A DNA stretch of 47,465 nt from Rhodospirillales bacterium. Its GTDB lineage: Bacteria; Pseudomonadota; Alphaproteobacteria; Bin95. The translations under genes and the position numbers were made by a program. Below are positions 1-8,619 of this stretch, piece by piece. How positions within the stretch are numbered: the first letter of the stretch is position 1; each line of letters opens with the position of its first letter. Location: assembly GCA_008081395.1 (NCBI GenBank), contig VMCJ01000068.1:1-47465 (forward strand), written 5' to 3'. The notes under the pieces were generated by a model. It worked only from the letters and a program-made list of their open reading frames with translations. It had not been told where the DNA came from and did no database searches.

Positions 1-2
1 AA

Positions 3-1262
3 ATGTTGGCAAACAAGCAAAATCAAGAAGAGTTGTCCGAACCCTTCATTTGGCCGGAGGAAGGCATCTCGCGGATTCCTTATCGATTATTTTTCGATCC
101 TGAAATCTACAAATTAGAACAAGAGAAAATTTTCAAAGGGCCCGTCTGGAATTTCCTTTGCATGGAATTCGATGTAGCTGAGCCCGGTGACTTCAAGACA
201 ACTTTTGTCGGTGAAACCCCTGTGATTGTTACCCGCGATCGCAAGGGCACCGTAAATGCTATGGTCAATAGATGCGCCCACAAAGGCGCTCTGGTTTGCT
301 TAAAAGAACGTGGTAACGCCAAAGCACTAACCTGCGTATACCATTCCTGGAATTATGGATTAGACGGCAAACTCATTGGCCTTGCCTTCAAAAACGGTGT
401 TGGCGGCAAGGGCGGCATGCCTGATGACTTCGACATGGCCCAGCATCGGTTACAACCGGTAAGGGTGGAAGTTTTCTGCGGAATGGTTTTCGGAACTTTT
501 TCCGATGAAACGCCATCAGTCGAGGACTTTCTGGGTAAAACGATGGCGGACTTCGTCCGCCGGAACCTTGGACGTAAGCTTAAACCTCTGGGCGTACAGA
601 GCCAAATCATCCACAATAACTGGAAGTTGTACGCCGAGAATCTTCGCGATGCCTATCATGCAACGCTGCTCCACACATTTTACACAACGTTTAAAGTAAA
701 CCGCCTTGATATGGATGGCGGCATTATCATCGCACCAGACAAGTGGCATCACATTTCTTATGCAAAACGGAAAACCTTCAACGAGGACGAAGAATATAAA
801 AAGGCTGGGGTGCACTCTGCTCAATATGAAAATAAGTTGGAGGGGCCTCAGCTCTTAGATACTTGGGATGAGTTCGATGATGGCATCACTCATTCTATTC
901 AAGCGTTTTTTCCAAATCTCTGCATACACTTTACACTAAATTCACTATGCGTGCGGCATTATTTGCCGCGTGGCCAAGATAAAACAGAGCTTTTCTGGAT
1001 CTATGTTGGCTATGAGGATGACACACCCGAAGAGACTGAAAAACGCGTTATGCAGGTGAATCTGACCGGATCTTCTGGCCTTGTTTCAATGGAAGACGGT
1101 TGCATTAACAATTTCGTGCAACGTGGCGCTAGAGGTTCTGAAGATAAGCGCGCCTTTATGGAAATGGGCGGTCGAGATGCCGAGAGCTCCGAAAATTCTC
1201 GCGCAACTGAGGCTGCCATTCGCGGCTTCTGGACCGGTTACCGCAGAATTATGGGCTTCTAA
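3..1262 (+). CDS. Rieske non-heme iron oxygenase, alpha (catalytic) subunit
   Basis: Large subunit of an aromatic ring-hydroxylating dioxygenase, 419 aa, which is normal for the family. The Rieske [2Fe-2S] ligands are visible as C91-x-H93 and C111-x2-H114. The mononuclear iron site follows the usual E-x3-D-x2-H-x4-H pattern (E212, D216, H219, H224), with a likely third iron ligand Asp in the late MEDG stretch. The beta subunit starts two bases after the stop, so this is an alpha/beta oxygenase. No ferredoxin or reductase gene is visible beside it. The substrate cannot be read from sequence; an aromatic acid (benzoate, anthranilate or salicylate type) is plausible because a CoA ligase follows. 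The start is at base 3 of the window, so the ribosome site is not visible and a longer N-terminus cannot be excluded. Confidence 0.9.
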   Translation: MLANKQNQEELSEPFIWPEEGISRIPYRLFFDPEIYKLEQEKIFKGPVWNFLCMEFDVAEPGDFKTTFVGETPVIVTRDRKGTVNAMVNRCAHKGALVCLKERGNAKALTCVYHSWNYGLDGKLIGLAFKNGVGGKGGMPDDFDMAQHRLQPVRVEVFCGMVFGTFSDETPSVEDFLGKTMADFVRRNLGRKLKPLGVQSQIIHNNWKLYAENLRDAYHATLLHTFYTTFKVNRLDMDGGIIIAPDKWHHISYAKRKTFNEDEEYKKAGVHSAQYENKLEGPQLLDTWDEFDDGITHSIQAFFPNLCIHFTLNSLCVRHYLPRGQDKTELFWIYVGYEDDTPEETEKRVMQVNLTGSSGLVSMEDGCINNFVQRGARGSEDKRAFMEMGGRDAESSENSRATEAAIRGFWTGYRRIMGF

Positions 1263-1264
1263 AA

Positions 1265-1735
1265 GTGATAGATGACGAACTTCGTGAGCGGCTGGATGAT
1301 TTTCAAGCTGACTACACTCACACGCTTGATGATGGCGAGCTTGAAGCGTGGCCAGGTTACTTCACCGAGGATGCAATTTATAAAATTGTAACCCGTGAAA
1401 ACCACGAAGCCGGCTTACCCATGGGTATATTTTATTGCAACACCGCAGGTATGATGAGAGATCGAGTATTAGCTCTACGTACTGCGAATATTTTCGAGCC
1501 TCATACCTACTGTCACATCCTATCGCGAGCTCGATATACGAAAGAGAATGGCGAAATCAAAGGACGAACTAATTTTCAGGTAATTCGAACAATGCAAGAT
1601 GGAGAAATGAGCCTCTTCCTTGCAGGGAAATACCTCGATCGGGTGGTAGAAGAAGGGACCGAGCTAAAATTCAAGGAACGCATAGTTGTTCTGGAAAGCC
1701 GTAGGATAGACGTACTCCTCGGAATTCCTGTCTAG
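1265..1735 (+). CDS. Ring-hydroxylating dioxygenase beta subunit
   Basis: Small subunit, 156 aa, with the NTF2/SnoaL-like fold expected of oxygenase beta subunits. It should pack against the preceding alpha subunit to make an alpha3beta3 enzyme. Recognisable family features are the acidic helical start, the WPGYFTEDAIYKI stretch and the conserved arginine-rich middle. The start is GTG, two bases after the alpha stop; no ATG lies early enough to give a full domain, so GTG with translational coupling is the best choice. The function is structural and it carries no catalytic metal ligand. The family call is secure, the substrate is not. Confidence 0.85.
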   Translation: MIDDELRERLDDFQADYTHTLDDGELEAWPGYFTEDAIYKIVTRENHEAGLPMGIFYCNTAGMMRDRVLALRTANIFEPHTYCHILSRARYTKENGEIKGRTNFQVIRTMQDGEMSLFLAGKYLDRVVEEGTELKFKERIVVLESRRIDVLLGIPV

Positions 1736-1778
1736 CAAAAACCCAAAGATAGAAACTAATCGCACGACAACAGGCAGA

Positions 1779-3347
1779 ATGGATCAGTCCTTGGTAAGGC
1801 TAACGGACTTCACAACCTACAGCGATGCTCATTTGCATTTCAAACCTGAACGACTATGGGACCTGTTTGACGGGAATAGAGAATGCTTCAACATTGCTCA
1901 TGAATGTGTTGATAGACATGCAACTTCATCAGAGAGAGTAGCTGTTCGCATAGTTCATGCTGATGGTCGCAATGACGCCCTTACATTTCAGCAATTAGCT
2001 GAGCGTTCTAATCAGTTTGCAAACCTTCTGAAAACAGAAGGGATCAAGTCGGGCGAGCGTGTAGCCATCATGCTAGAGCCAGAGGAAGCCTACTATGTTG
2101 CCCTCTTTGGTTGCATGAAAGCTGGCTGCATTGCAGTCCCTCTATTTACATTATTTGGGGAAGATGGACTGAAGCTTCGGATTGAAGATTGTAAACCAGC
2201 TGCTTTACTCACTAACTCTGAGAAAATGCCGATAGCGAAAGGCTTTTCAAATCTAAAACTATGGGTAACTGGGCCTGAATTTGAAAAGCAAATGGCAGCT
2301 CAAAAAAGTCAATTCTCATGGGAAACCAAGGGAGATGACCTTGCATGTTTTCAGTATACGTCTGGCACAACTCGAGAGCTACCTGATGCAATCCGCCATA
2401 CGCATCGAAGTTTAGTAACCTTAATGTCTGCTGCATTATATGGCACTGGCATTCGGCCCGGTGACCGTTTTTGCTGTCCTTCGTCCATCGCTTGGGGACA
2501 TGGATTATGGCATGGCACTCTGGCACCATTAGCTCTTGGTGTAGAGACAATGTCTTACGCCGGCCGCTTCGATCCCAAACGTCTTGTTCAGGCCATGAAA
2601 GATTTTGGCACAACAAACCTCTCGGCTGCTGCAACTCATTACAGGCTGATGATGAATACGGAGGAACTGGAACTTCAAGATCTTAAGCTAGAAAAACTCA
2701 CCTTCACCGGCGAGCCTATCGATAGTGAGACCGCGAATTTCTGTGAGGTTACTCTCAATCAACATCCTCGAAGCATGTATGGCACCACGGAAGTTGGAGT
2801 AATACTGGTCTCTTACCCTGGCGCAATTGATTTTGAGATGAAACCTGGCTCACTTGGGAAACCACCACCCGGTGTGGATGTCCGTATTCATCGTCCGGAT
2901 GGATCAGAAGCCAACCCAAACGAAACTGGTGAGATAGTTGTCGAGAGGCGAGGCCATTGGTTCCCTACCAAAGATCTTGGGCGCAAGGATAATGATGGTT
3001 ATTTTTTCCATGGCGGTCGAGCAGACGACGTGATCATCTCAGCAGGCTGGACTATGAGCGCTGTTGAAATCGAGGATGCCATCCTTCGACATGATGACGT
3101 ATTGGAAGCTGCTTGTATTGGGGTGCCCGATACCGCACGCGGGCACGTAGTAAAGGCTTTCCTTGTTGCTAAACGCAATAACTTAGATCTAGTCGATGAG
3201 GTGCAAAATATGGTCAGAGAGCGCCTCTCTCAGCACGAATACCCGAGGCTCATTGAATTTGTTGAAGAGCTACCAAAAACCCCGGCCGGCAAGGTCAATC
3301 GTAAGGTTCTCCGAGACCGAGAACGTTCGAAATTAGAAGAGAAATAA
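1779..3347 (+). CDS. AMP-dependent acyl-CoA synthetase (aryl or medium-chain type)
   Basis: ANL-superfamily adenylating enzyme, 522 aa, that would activate a carboxylic acid to its CoA thioester through an acyl-AMP. Motifs seen in order: the phosphate loop YTSGTT near residue 193, the YGTTE adenine-site motif, a KDLGRKDNDGYFFHGGRADD hinge region, and the C-terminal PKTPAGKVNRKVLR with the catalytic Lys. The phosphate loop continues as RELPDAIRH rather than the usual GxPKGV, a local variation. Overall it resembles benzoate-CoA or medium-chain (MACS) ligases. It lies between the oxygenase and the MaoC-like dehydratase, three bases before the latter, so it probably feeds a CoA-dependent degradation route. 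Substrate unknown. Confidence 0.88.
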   Translation: MDQSLVRLTDFTTYSDAHLHFKPERLWDLFDGNRECFNIAHECVDRHATSSERVAVRIVHADGRNDALTFQQLAERSNQFANLLKTEGIKSGERVAIMLEPEEAYYVALFGCMKAGCIAVPLFTLFGEDGLKLRIEDCKPAALLTNSEKMPIAKGFSNLKLWVTGPEFEKQMAAQKSQFSWETKGDDLACFQYTSGTTRELPDAIRHTHRSLVTLMSAALYGTGIRPGDRFCCPSSIAWGHGLWHGTLAPLALGVETMSYAGRFDPKRLVQAMKDFGTTNLSAAATHYRLMMNTEELELQDLKLEKLTFTGEPIDSETANFCEVTLNQHPRSMYGTTEVGVILVSYPGAIDFEMKPGSLGKPPPGVDVRIHRPDGSEANPNETGEIVVERRGHWFPTKDLGRKDNDGYFFHGGRADDVIISAGWTMSAVEIEDAILRHDDVLEAACIGVPDTARGHVVKAFLVAKRNNLDLVDEVQNMVRERLSQHEYPRLIEFVEELPKTPAGKVNRKVLRDRERSKLEEK

Positions 3348-3350
3348 TAC

Positions 3351-4481
3351 ATGAGCGATCTTTTCCCTGTTATCACCGATGATGGCTTAAACGATCTTAA
3401 GCGGCGAATTGGCGTGCCCATTGTTGGCTCCCTAGAGCCATGGTGCCATGAGGCAACCCGAGACAATATCCGTCACTACGCTCATGGAATTGGCGATGAC
3501 AATCCACTTTGGTGCAATCCTGAATACGCTGAAAACAGCCGTTTTGGCGGCATCACAGCGCTCCCTAGTTTTCTGTTCTCAACCAGCAGAATTATATCGG
3601 GGTACGTGGGTGGACTCCCTGGGGTTCATGCGATGTGGGCGGGCGCTGACTGGTCATGGCACGCTCCAATACGCAGAAACGATGAGATTAGAACTGAAGC
3701 CTATCTCAAGGATCTTATTTCGCACGACACCAAGTTTGCCGGCCGTGCGATCCAACAAATCTATCATGTCGATTTCTACAATCAGCGCAATGAGCTGCTG
3801 GCTGAAGCTGATAGTTGGTGTTTTAGGACAGAACGAGACGCAGCGAGAGAACGCGGGGTTAAATACACCGAAGTTCGCGAAAAAGGCGTTCGTCAATATA
3901 CCAAGGAAGAGCTGGAGGAATTCTACAATCTTTACGCAGCAGAAAAGCCTCGTGGGTCAGAGCCGAGATTTTGGGAAGATGTAAATGTTGGTGATGAATT
4001 ACCGACAATGCCCAAAGGCCCTATGACCGTTACTGGCTTTATTGCATACGCTCAGGGATGGGGCGGCCTTTACATTCGCGCTAATCGCATTGCATGGAAA
4101 CAAATAGATGCCCATCCTGGTCTTGGCATCGTAAATAAATTTAACATTCCAGATTGTCCTGAACGTGTGCATTGGGAAGAGGATTTCGCTCGACAAGTTG
4201 GAACACCCGGGGCTTATGACTACGGACCAGAGCGCTGCTCATGGTTAACTCATCACCTAACCGATTGGATGGGAGATCATGGTTTTTTGCGAAAAGCATC
4301 CTGCAAAATTCGCCGTCACAATCCCGAAGGAGATCTCCTGGTCATACGTGGGACTGTAAAAGACAAACGCATTGAGAATGGACGTCATCTCATCGAAATT
4401 TCACAAGAAGCTCGCCAACAAGATAATGAGCTCTCAGTGATTGGAACGGGTTTGGTAGAATTGCCAAGCCGAAATACTTGA
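3351..4481 (+). CDS. MaoC-like acyl dehydratase with FAS1-type N-terminal hot-dog domain
   Basis: Protein of 376 aa with two hot-dog folds: an N-terminal FAS1-dehydratase-like region (about residues 1-150) and a C-terminal MaoC-like region (about 200-376). This two-domain form hydrates or dehydrates acyl-CoA or enoyl-CoA substrates. The N-terminal half carries the W-C-N-P-E-Y pattern after GIGDDNPLW that is common in this group. It starts three bases after the CoA ligase stop, and its TGA overlaps the ATG of the next gene by one base, so the genes are co-translated. It would act on the CoA thioester made by its neighbour. The exact substrate cannot be inferred. Confidence 0.8.
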   Translation: MSDLFPVITDDGLNDLKRRIGVPIVGSLEPWCHEATRDNIRHYAHGIGDDNPLWCNPEYAENSRFGGITALPSFLFSTSRIISGYVGGLPGVHAMWAGADWSWHAPIRRNDEIRTEAYLKDLISHDTKFAGRAIQQIYHVDFYNQRNELLAEADSWCFRTERDAARERGVKYTEVREKGVRQYTKEELEEFYNLYAAEKPRGSEPRFWEDVNVGDELPTMPKGPMTVTGFIAYAQGWGGLYIRANRIAWKQIDAHPGLGIVNKFNIPDCPERVHWEEDFARQVGTPGAYDYGPERCSWLTHHLTDWMGDHGFLRKASCKIRRHNPEGDLLVIRGTVKDKRIENGRHLIEISQEARQQDNELSVIGTGLVELPSRNT

Positions 4482-4867
4482 TGAAGCGTCATGGTCCAGA
4501 CGCGAAGAGCCCACTGAAATGGGCTCTTCTTCCGCCCATCGTAGGGTTTATCGTAGTCAGTTTAGATAAGAATTTGATTGGAGCTGCGAAGGAAGCTTTT
4601 GAATTCGATTTGCGAACTGCGATTGTATTAATTGCTGTTGCACTTGTAGAGGGATGGCGAAACTGGGCCTATCCCCTTGAGGCAACAAAGGAAAGCCCCC
4701 GAACCCTGGCTATTGCTCTAACGCTGATTGGTGGTCTTATTGCAGTTTGCATCTCAATAGGTGGAGAAAGCTCACAATTAATTCTTTACTTGTCTCTAAT
4801 TTTTGGGGCTTTGAAATTTGGTAAATTTGCCAGTGTTTTGATATGGCAACCGGAGCCTAAGGTTTAG
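4481..4867 (+). CDS. Small integral membrane protein of unknown function
   Basis: Hypothetical protein of 128 aa. ATG at 4481 overlaps the preceding stop by one base (TGATG); a TTG just before it is in frame but less likely. Hydrophobic stretches suggest three or four membrane helices: one near residues 11-26, one around 42-56, and two between about 74 and 118. I do not recognise a family. Coupling to the dehydratase puts it in the catabolic operon, so a transport or membrane-anchoring role is possible but unproven. A hairpin overlaps its last codons and probably ends the transcript. Confidence 0.65.
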   Translation: MKRHGPDAKSPLKWALLPPIVGFIVVSLDKNLIGAAKEAFEFDLRTAIVLIAVALVEGWRNWAYPLEATKESPRTLAIALTLIGGLIAVCISIGGESSQLILYLSLIFGALKFGKFASVLIWQPEPKV

Positions 4868-4885
4868 AATAATAAACCTTTAGGC
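4855..4885 (+). terminator. Hairpin at the end of the oxygenase operon
   Basis: GCCTAAGGTTT (4855-4865) faces AAACCTTTAGGC (4874-4885), an 11-12 base stem with one bulge and a short AT-rich loop. The left arm lies in the last codons and stop of the membrane protein gene. The following tract (TTCTTCAAT) is only partly T-rich, so this is a weak intrinsic terminator or an mRNA-stabilising hairpin. Confidence 0.45.
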
Positions 4886-4900
4886 TTCTTCAATAAATTA

Positions 4901-4929
4901 ATCACTGCGCAAACATTGTGATGATTTGC
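4901..4929. promoter_or_regulatory. Nested inverted repeats upstream of the VOC gene
   Basis: ATCAC (4901-4905) pairs with GTGAT (4918-4922), and GCAAA (4909-4913) pairs with TTTGC (4925-4929). The arms interlock in an AT-rich gap about 100 bases before the next start. This could be an operator, but short dyads arise by chance. Confidence 0.2.
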
Positions 4930-5029
4930 AAAATATGTTGGGCACAGAAATATTTTTATTTAAGCTACGATCTGGCTACTCGACCCACTCCATGCTTTCC
5001 TTTGTCATTAAAGTCAGAGGGAGAGTGTC

Positions 5030-5437
5030 GTGAAGATAAAACGCGTTGAACACATTGCGATAGCAGTCAATGATATGGAAAAAGAGGGCCAAGCCTTAGA
5101 GCACATCTTTGGTCTAAAAAAAGATTATGATGAGCAGATTGGTGAAACACGGCTAGCAATGTATCCGATTGGTGAGACATCTATCGAGCTTCTAGAAGCA
5201 GTCGGCCCTTCCTCAAAAGTACAAGATTGGATCAATGAAAAAGGACAAAGCCTTTTTCACCTTTGCTTTGAGGTGGAGGATATCGATGGCGCGCTTGCTG
5301 AATTAAAAGAAAAAGGTGTGGCGTTGCTGGATAAAGAACCAAGATCTGGACATGGAGGAAGCCGCATCGCCTTTATCGACCCAAAAGCAACGGGAAATAT
5401 CTTAATTGAATTGGCAGAATTACCAGACGGACATTAA
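5030..5437 (+). CDS. Methylmalonyl-CoA epimerase-like VOC protein
   Basis: Vicinal-oxygen-chelate protein of 135 aa, close in length to methylmalonyl-CoA epimerases, which interconvert the R and S forms of methylmalonyl-CoA with a divalent metal. Likely metal ligands are His8 in VEHIAIAV, Glu in SIELLE, His in LFHLCFEVEDI and the late Glu in ILIELAE, which is the epimerase pattern. The start is GTG, supported by a strong AGAGGGAG site seven bases upstream. It has its own intergenic leader of about 160 bases. Methylmalonyl-CoA mutase is not in the window. It could instead act on another CoA ester from the neighbouring catabolic genes. Confidence 0.75.
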   Translation: MKIKRVEHIAIAVNDMEKEGQALEHIFGLKKDYDEQIGETRLAMYPIGETSIELLEAVGPSSKVQDWINEKGQSLFHLCFEVEDIDGALAELKEKGVALLDKEPRSGHGGSRIAFIDPKATGNILIELAELPDGH

Positions 5438-5481
5438 TCGAGCTGAAACTCTGCGCTAAACATGACGCTTATTTCTTTGCA

Positions 5482-5509
5482 TTATTGAATAAAACTAGCC
5501 CTTCAATAA
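5482..5509. promoter_or_regulatory. Perfect 8-base dyad before the CoA-transferase gene
   Basis: TTATTGAA (5482-5489) and TTCAATAA (5502-5509) form a perfect inverted repeat with a 12-base spacer, centred about 35 bases before the start at 5530. Arm length and roughly two-turn centre-to-centre spacing fit a dimeric repressor site. A stem-loop in the leader is the alternative. No regulator gene is nearby. Confidence 0.35.
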
Positions 5510-5529
5510 GTTGAAAGGATTGTCCTGGA

Positions 5530-6750
5530 ATGTCGGGATCACTTGGCCCTTTAAACGGTATCCGTGTCGTTGCCTGCTCAACTGCTCAGGCTGGTACAGT
5601 CCCTTACATGCTAATGGCGGATCTTGGTGCAGAAGTAATCAAAATTGAGAGCCCCAATGGAGGAGATCCGTCTAGAAAGGCTGGTGAAATCAAAGGAGAA
5701 AATGGCGAAATTTCGTCTTTCTTCGAAACCAATAACCGCGGCGTGAAAAGTTTAACTCTAAATCTGAAGACACCAGAGGCTCGGGAAATTCTTCATAAAC
5801 TTGTCAAAACAGCAGATATTTTCGGCCAGAATTTCCGTCCTGGAGCAGCGGAACGGAACGGCTTTGGATATGAAGATTTAAAAAAAATTAACCCTAAGCT
5901 TGTTTATGCGTCAGTATCTGCTTACGGCACACGCGGCCCTCACGCCAATCTTCCTGGTACGGACGCAGTGGGACAAGCCCTATCCGGGATCGCCGAAGCT
6001 TACTCCCAACCAGGCGGCTCCATGCGGACTGGCGTTGTGTCAGTAGCTGATGAAACGTGCGCAATGCTCACTTTTGGGGGTGTACTTGCTGCACTAATCA
6101 ATGCTCGTGAAACCGGCATTGGTCAGAAAGTGGAGACATCACTTGCAGGAAGTGCTGTCCGATTGATGGGATGGACACTGACCACAACTATGTGGCGCAA
6201 CAAAAATCCTATAACTGGTGCAAGAATTAACGGCACGCGCAATCGTCCAGGCATAGCGGCTACATTTGATGATATCGATGGACTGCCGTTAGTTTTGCAA
6301 CTAGACGCAAAAGACTGGCAGCCAGCAATGAATGCGCTTGGCTTCTGGGACACACTTGAACAAAGAGGTGCGAGTGATCTTGGACTGGCCCTAGTAGATG
6401 AAAACAAGAAAGATCTGATTTTAGAAACCTTGCGCGGCCTATTTGCAAAAGGCCGACGTGACGACATGCTAATAACTTTGCGGGAAGCAGATATCGTCGC
6501 GGCGCCAGTAAATACGTTATTGGAAGCTTCAAACGACGCAGACAATATTGCCAATGGCTATATTGCTGAAATGGAATACCCTGAAATTGGTGACACTCTC
6601 AAAGTACACGGTACACCATGGCAATTTTCAGAAACACCTCCTGTGTTCGGTCGAGCGCCTAAGCTGGGCGAACACAACCAAGCCATTCTTGAAGAGCTTG
6701 GATATTCTGCCGAGGCTATTCAAAATTTTGTTGATCAGAAAATTATCTAA
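5530..6750 (+). CDS. Family III CoA-transferase (CaiB/BaiF type)
   Basis: Transfers CoA between acyl-CoA and a free acid through an aspartyl-CoA intermediate. Length 406 aa is usual for the family. The N-terminal GIRVVACST and MLADLGAEVIKIE-type segment is diagnostic, and the catalytic Asp is D145 in the PGTDAVGQA motif. ATG at 5530 follows AAAGGA. The dehydrogenase gene begins 13 bases after its stop, so the two are probably cotranscribed. Family members differ widely in substrate (carnitine, formyl, succinyl, bile acids), so only the reaction class is supported. Confidence 0.9.
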   Translation: MSGSLGPLNGIRVVACSTAQAGTVPYMLMADLGAEVIKIESPNGGDPSRKAGEIKGENGEISSFFETNNRGVKSLTLNLKTPEAREILHKLVKTADIFGQNFRPGAAERNGFGYEDLKKINPKLVYASVSAYGTRGPHANLPGTDAVGQALSGIAEAYSQPGGSMRTGVVSVADETCAMLTFGGVLAALINARETGIGQKVETSLAGSAVRLMGWTLTTTMWRNKNPITGARINGTRNRPGIAATFDDIDGLPLVLQLDAKDWQPAMNALGFWDTLEQRGASDLGLALVDENKKDLILETLRGLFAKGRRDDMLITLREADIVAAPVNTLLEASNDADNIANGYIAEMEYPEIGDTLKVHGTPWQFSETPPVFGRAPKLGEHNQAILEELGYSAEAIQNFVDQKII

Positions 6751-6763
6751 AGGAGCCTGACCT

Positions 6764-7657
6764 ATGCGCATTGGATATATTGGCCTTGGAGCAATGGGGC
6801 GCCCCATGGCCATCAATCTTATAGAAGCTGGCCACGATTTAGTTGTTTGTGATACGGACGAAAATAGAACTGCAGTACTAGCACAGCGTGGGGCCGAGGT
6901 TGCCGCTTCACCGAGGGAAACAGCGGACAAATCAGACTACGTACTAGCTTGCCTTCCATCCCTTGCTGCCGCAGAGGATGTTGCTCTGGGCATTGACGGC
7001 GCTGATAAAGGCAATCGTGCCAAAGCATTTATAAATATGGGAACAACTGGCAGCGCCTATTCGCGCGCAGTTGCAGAAAGAATGAAGGCGGCTGGAAAAG
7101 TTTTTCTCGATGCACCTATTTCTGGGGGCCCTCCAGGCGCAGAAGCAGGGACACTTGGCATTATGTGTTCTGGTGACAAAGAAACTTTTGAAGCTCTAAA
7201 ATCCAGCTTAGAAGTCCTGTCAGGAAAACTAGTTTATCTAAACGAAAACCCCGGCGCCGCTCAGACCATGAAATTGGTTAATAATATTATTTCATTCGGA
7301 AACCTATCAGTGGCTCTGGAAGCAATGACTTTAGGGGCAAAGGCGGGCTTAGATCCTGAACAAATGTTGGAAGTCATTAATGCGTCATCAGGCCGGAATA
7401 GTGCAACCGACACCAAAATTCCAAATCACGTTCTTTCAAGAACCTTCGACTACGGCGGCGCCTTATATATCATTGAAAAAGACCTTGAGCTTTGGCGCAG
7501 AGAGGCAGAGGCCTACGAAACTCCAATGTGGCTAGGCACAAACATCCGCACGCTATTCCTGCAGTGCATGGCAGAAGTTGGTCGCGACCAAGATTTGACC
7601 GCCTTAACAACAACCCTTGAAAAGATGGCTGGCGTGCAAATACCTAAAACGAGGTAA
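6764..7657 (+). CDS. Beta-hydroxyacid dehydrogenase (3-hydroxyisobutyrate dehydrogenase family)
   Basis: NAD(P)-dependent oxidoreductase of 297 aa. The N-terminal nucleotide-binding motif is GYIGLGAMGRPMA. The substrate-binding DAPISGGPPGAEAGT follows near residues 116-130, and the catalytic Lys is K170 in QTMKLVNN. These are the standard landmarks of 3-hydroxyisobutyrate, tartronate-semialdehyde and related dehydrogenases. The start ATG follows AAAGGAG, a strong ribosome site. With the CoA-transferase upstream it may complete a short-chain hydroxyacid route, for example linked to valine or methylmalonate metabolism, though that is inference. Confidence 0.88.
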   Translation: MRIGYIGLGAMGRPMAINLIEAGHDLVVCDTDENRTAVLAQRGAEVAASPRETADKSDYVLACLPSLAAAEDVALGIDGADKGNRAKAFINMGTTGSAYSRAVAERMKAAGKVFLDAPISGGPPGAEAGTLGIMCSGDKETFEALKSSLEVLSGKLVYLNENPGAAQTMKLVNNIISFGNLSVALEAMTLGAKAGLDPEQMLEVINASSGRNSATDTKIPNHVLSRTFDYGGALYIIEKDLELWRREAEAYETPMWLGTNIRTLFLQCMAEVGRDQDLTALTTTLEKMAGVQIPKTR

Positions 7658-7681
7658 TAAAAATTTATGATTGCTTAGTGG

Positions 7682-7701
7682 ACTTCAAACGATCTTGAAG
7701 T
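7682..7701. terminator. Possible hairpin between convergent genes
   Basis: ACTTCAA (7682-7688) and TTGAAGT (7695-7701) make a seven-base stem with a six-base loop between convergent genes ending at 7657 and 7740. There is no T-run directly after it on either strand, so support is modest. Confidence 0.25.
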
Positions 7702-7739
7702 TCCAAGTGCACAAGCGACTTTTATCGGCAGAAACTTCA

Positions 7740-8549
7740 TTAACTTCGCTGAGCTATCATGAAAAGACGTCCGAATGGGAACAATGTGGCGCCATCACTC
7801 CGTTTAGGATAGGCGTCGCGCAAAACTGATCCGTATTCAGCTAGGAAGGCAGACGCTGCGGTCTCACCTAATGCCGTAAGGACTGGGCGGAGGGCCGATC
7901 CTTTTACCCACTCAAGAACTGGGTCATCTCCGGAAAGTTCTTGCAGATAATGACACTCCCATATGTCTATATGGTTTGCATAAGGTCGGAGGCGATCAAA
8001 ATAGACGTCTCCATCGTCTACCCATTTACGACCAACGCCTTGTCGAAGTTCAGCCGAACCATACCCTTCTCCATTATTGCCATTTGCAAGAACTTCTCGG
8101 AGCAGGCGATGGGATGCCTGACCCCATGACAGCGGCATTTGTACCGCAAGGACACCGCCAGGAGCCAACTGTTGCATAAGATGGGGGAACAGTGTGTCGT
8201 GACCATCTACCCAATGCAGAGCTGCGTTGGAGTAAATAACATCAGCAGGTTTTTCCGGAGCCCATCCAACAATGTCGGCTTCAACCCATTCAACATTATT
8301 TCCACCAGCGGCAGAACGACTCTTGGCCAACATTTCTGCAGAGGCATCGAGACCTATTACTTTCGCTGAGGGCCAGCGTTGTGTCATAGCGATTGCAATT
8401 TCGCCAGCACCACAACCAATATCATAACAGATGCTGGGCTCATCTAAATCGATACGCTGGAAGAGCTCAATCGCAGGCCGAAGACGGTGACCACCATAAC
8501 GAAGATACTGACCAGGGTCCCATTTGCCTTCGGGCCTATCATTACTCAT
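7740..8549 (-). CDS. tam: Trans-aconitate 2-methyltransferase
   Basis: SAM-dependent methyltransferase of 269 aa that methylates trans-aconitate, removing a TCA-cycle inhibitor formed from cis-aconitate. The start WDPGQYLRYGGHRLRPAIEL matches the family opening. Motif I is YDIGCGAGEIAIA near residues 38-50, followed by VIGLDASAEML and a YSNAALHWV stretch typical of Tam. The start ATG at 8549 has GGAG about 12 bases upstream on the minus strand. It is convergent with the dehydrogenase at 6764 and downstream of the TVP38-like gene on the same strand. Confidence 0.85.
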   Translation of the reverse strand: MSNDRPEGKWDPGQYLRYGGHRLRPAIELFQRIDLDEPSICYDIGCGAGEIAIAMTQRWPSAKVIGLDASAEMLAKSRSAAGGNNVEWVEADIVGWAPEKPADVIYSNAALHWVDGHDTLFPHLMQQLAPGGVLAVQMPLSWGQASHRLLREVLANGNNGEGYGSAELRQGVGRKWVDDGDVYFDRLRPYANHIDIWECHYLQELSGDDPVLEWVKGSALRPVLTALGETAASAFLAEYGSVLRDAYPKRSDGATLFPFGRLFMIAQRS

Positions 8550-8619
8550 TTTTAAATCATCTCCACATAGTATGCACTGAACACCATCCGCATATATTCC
8601 AGTTGGTCAAGAATACATA

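Noticed and set aside
2212-2634. 140-codon minus-strand open frame
   Set aside because: Antisense shadow of the acyl-CoA synthetase, with no ribosome site or neighbour on that strand.
6123-6554. 143-codon minus-strand open frame
   Set aside because: Antisense shadow of the CoA-transferase; low complexity Ser/Arg-rich product typical of reverse-frame reading.
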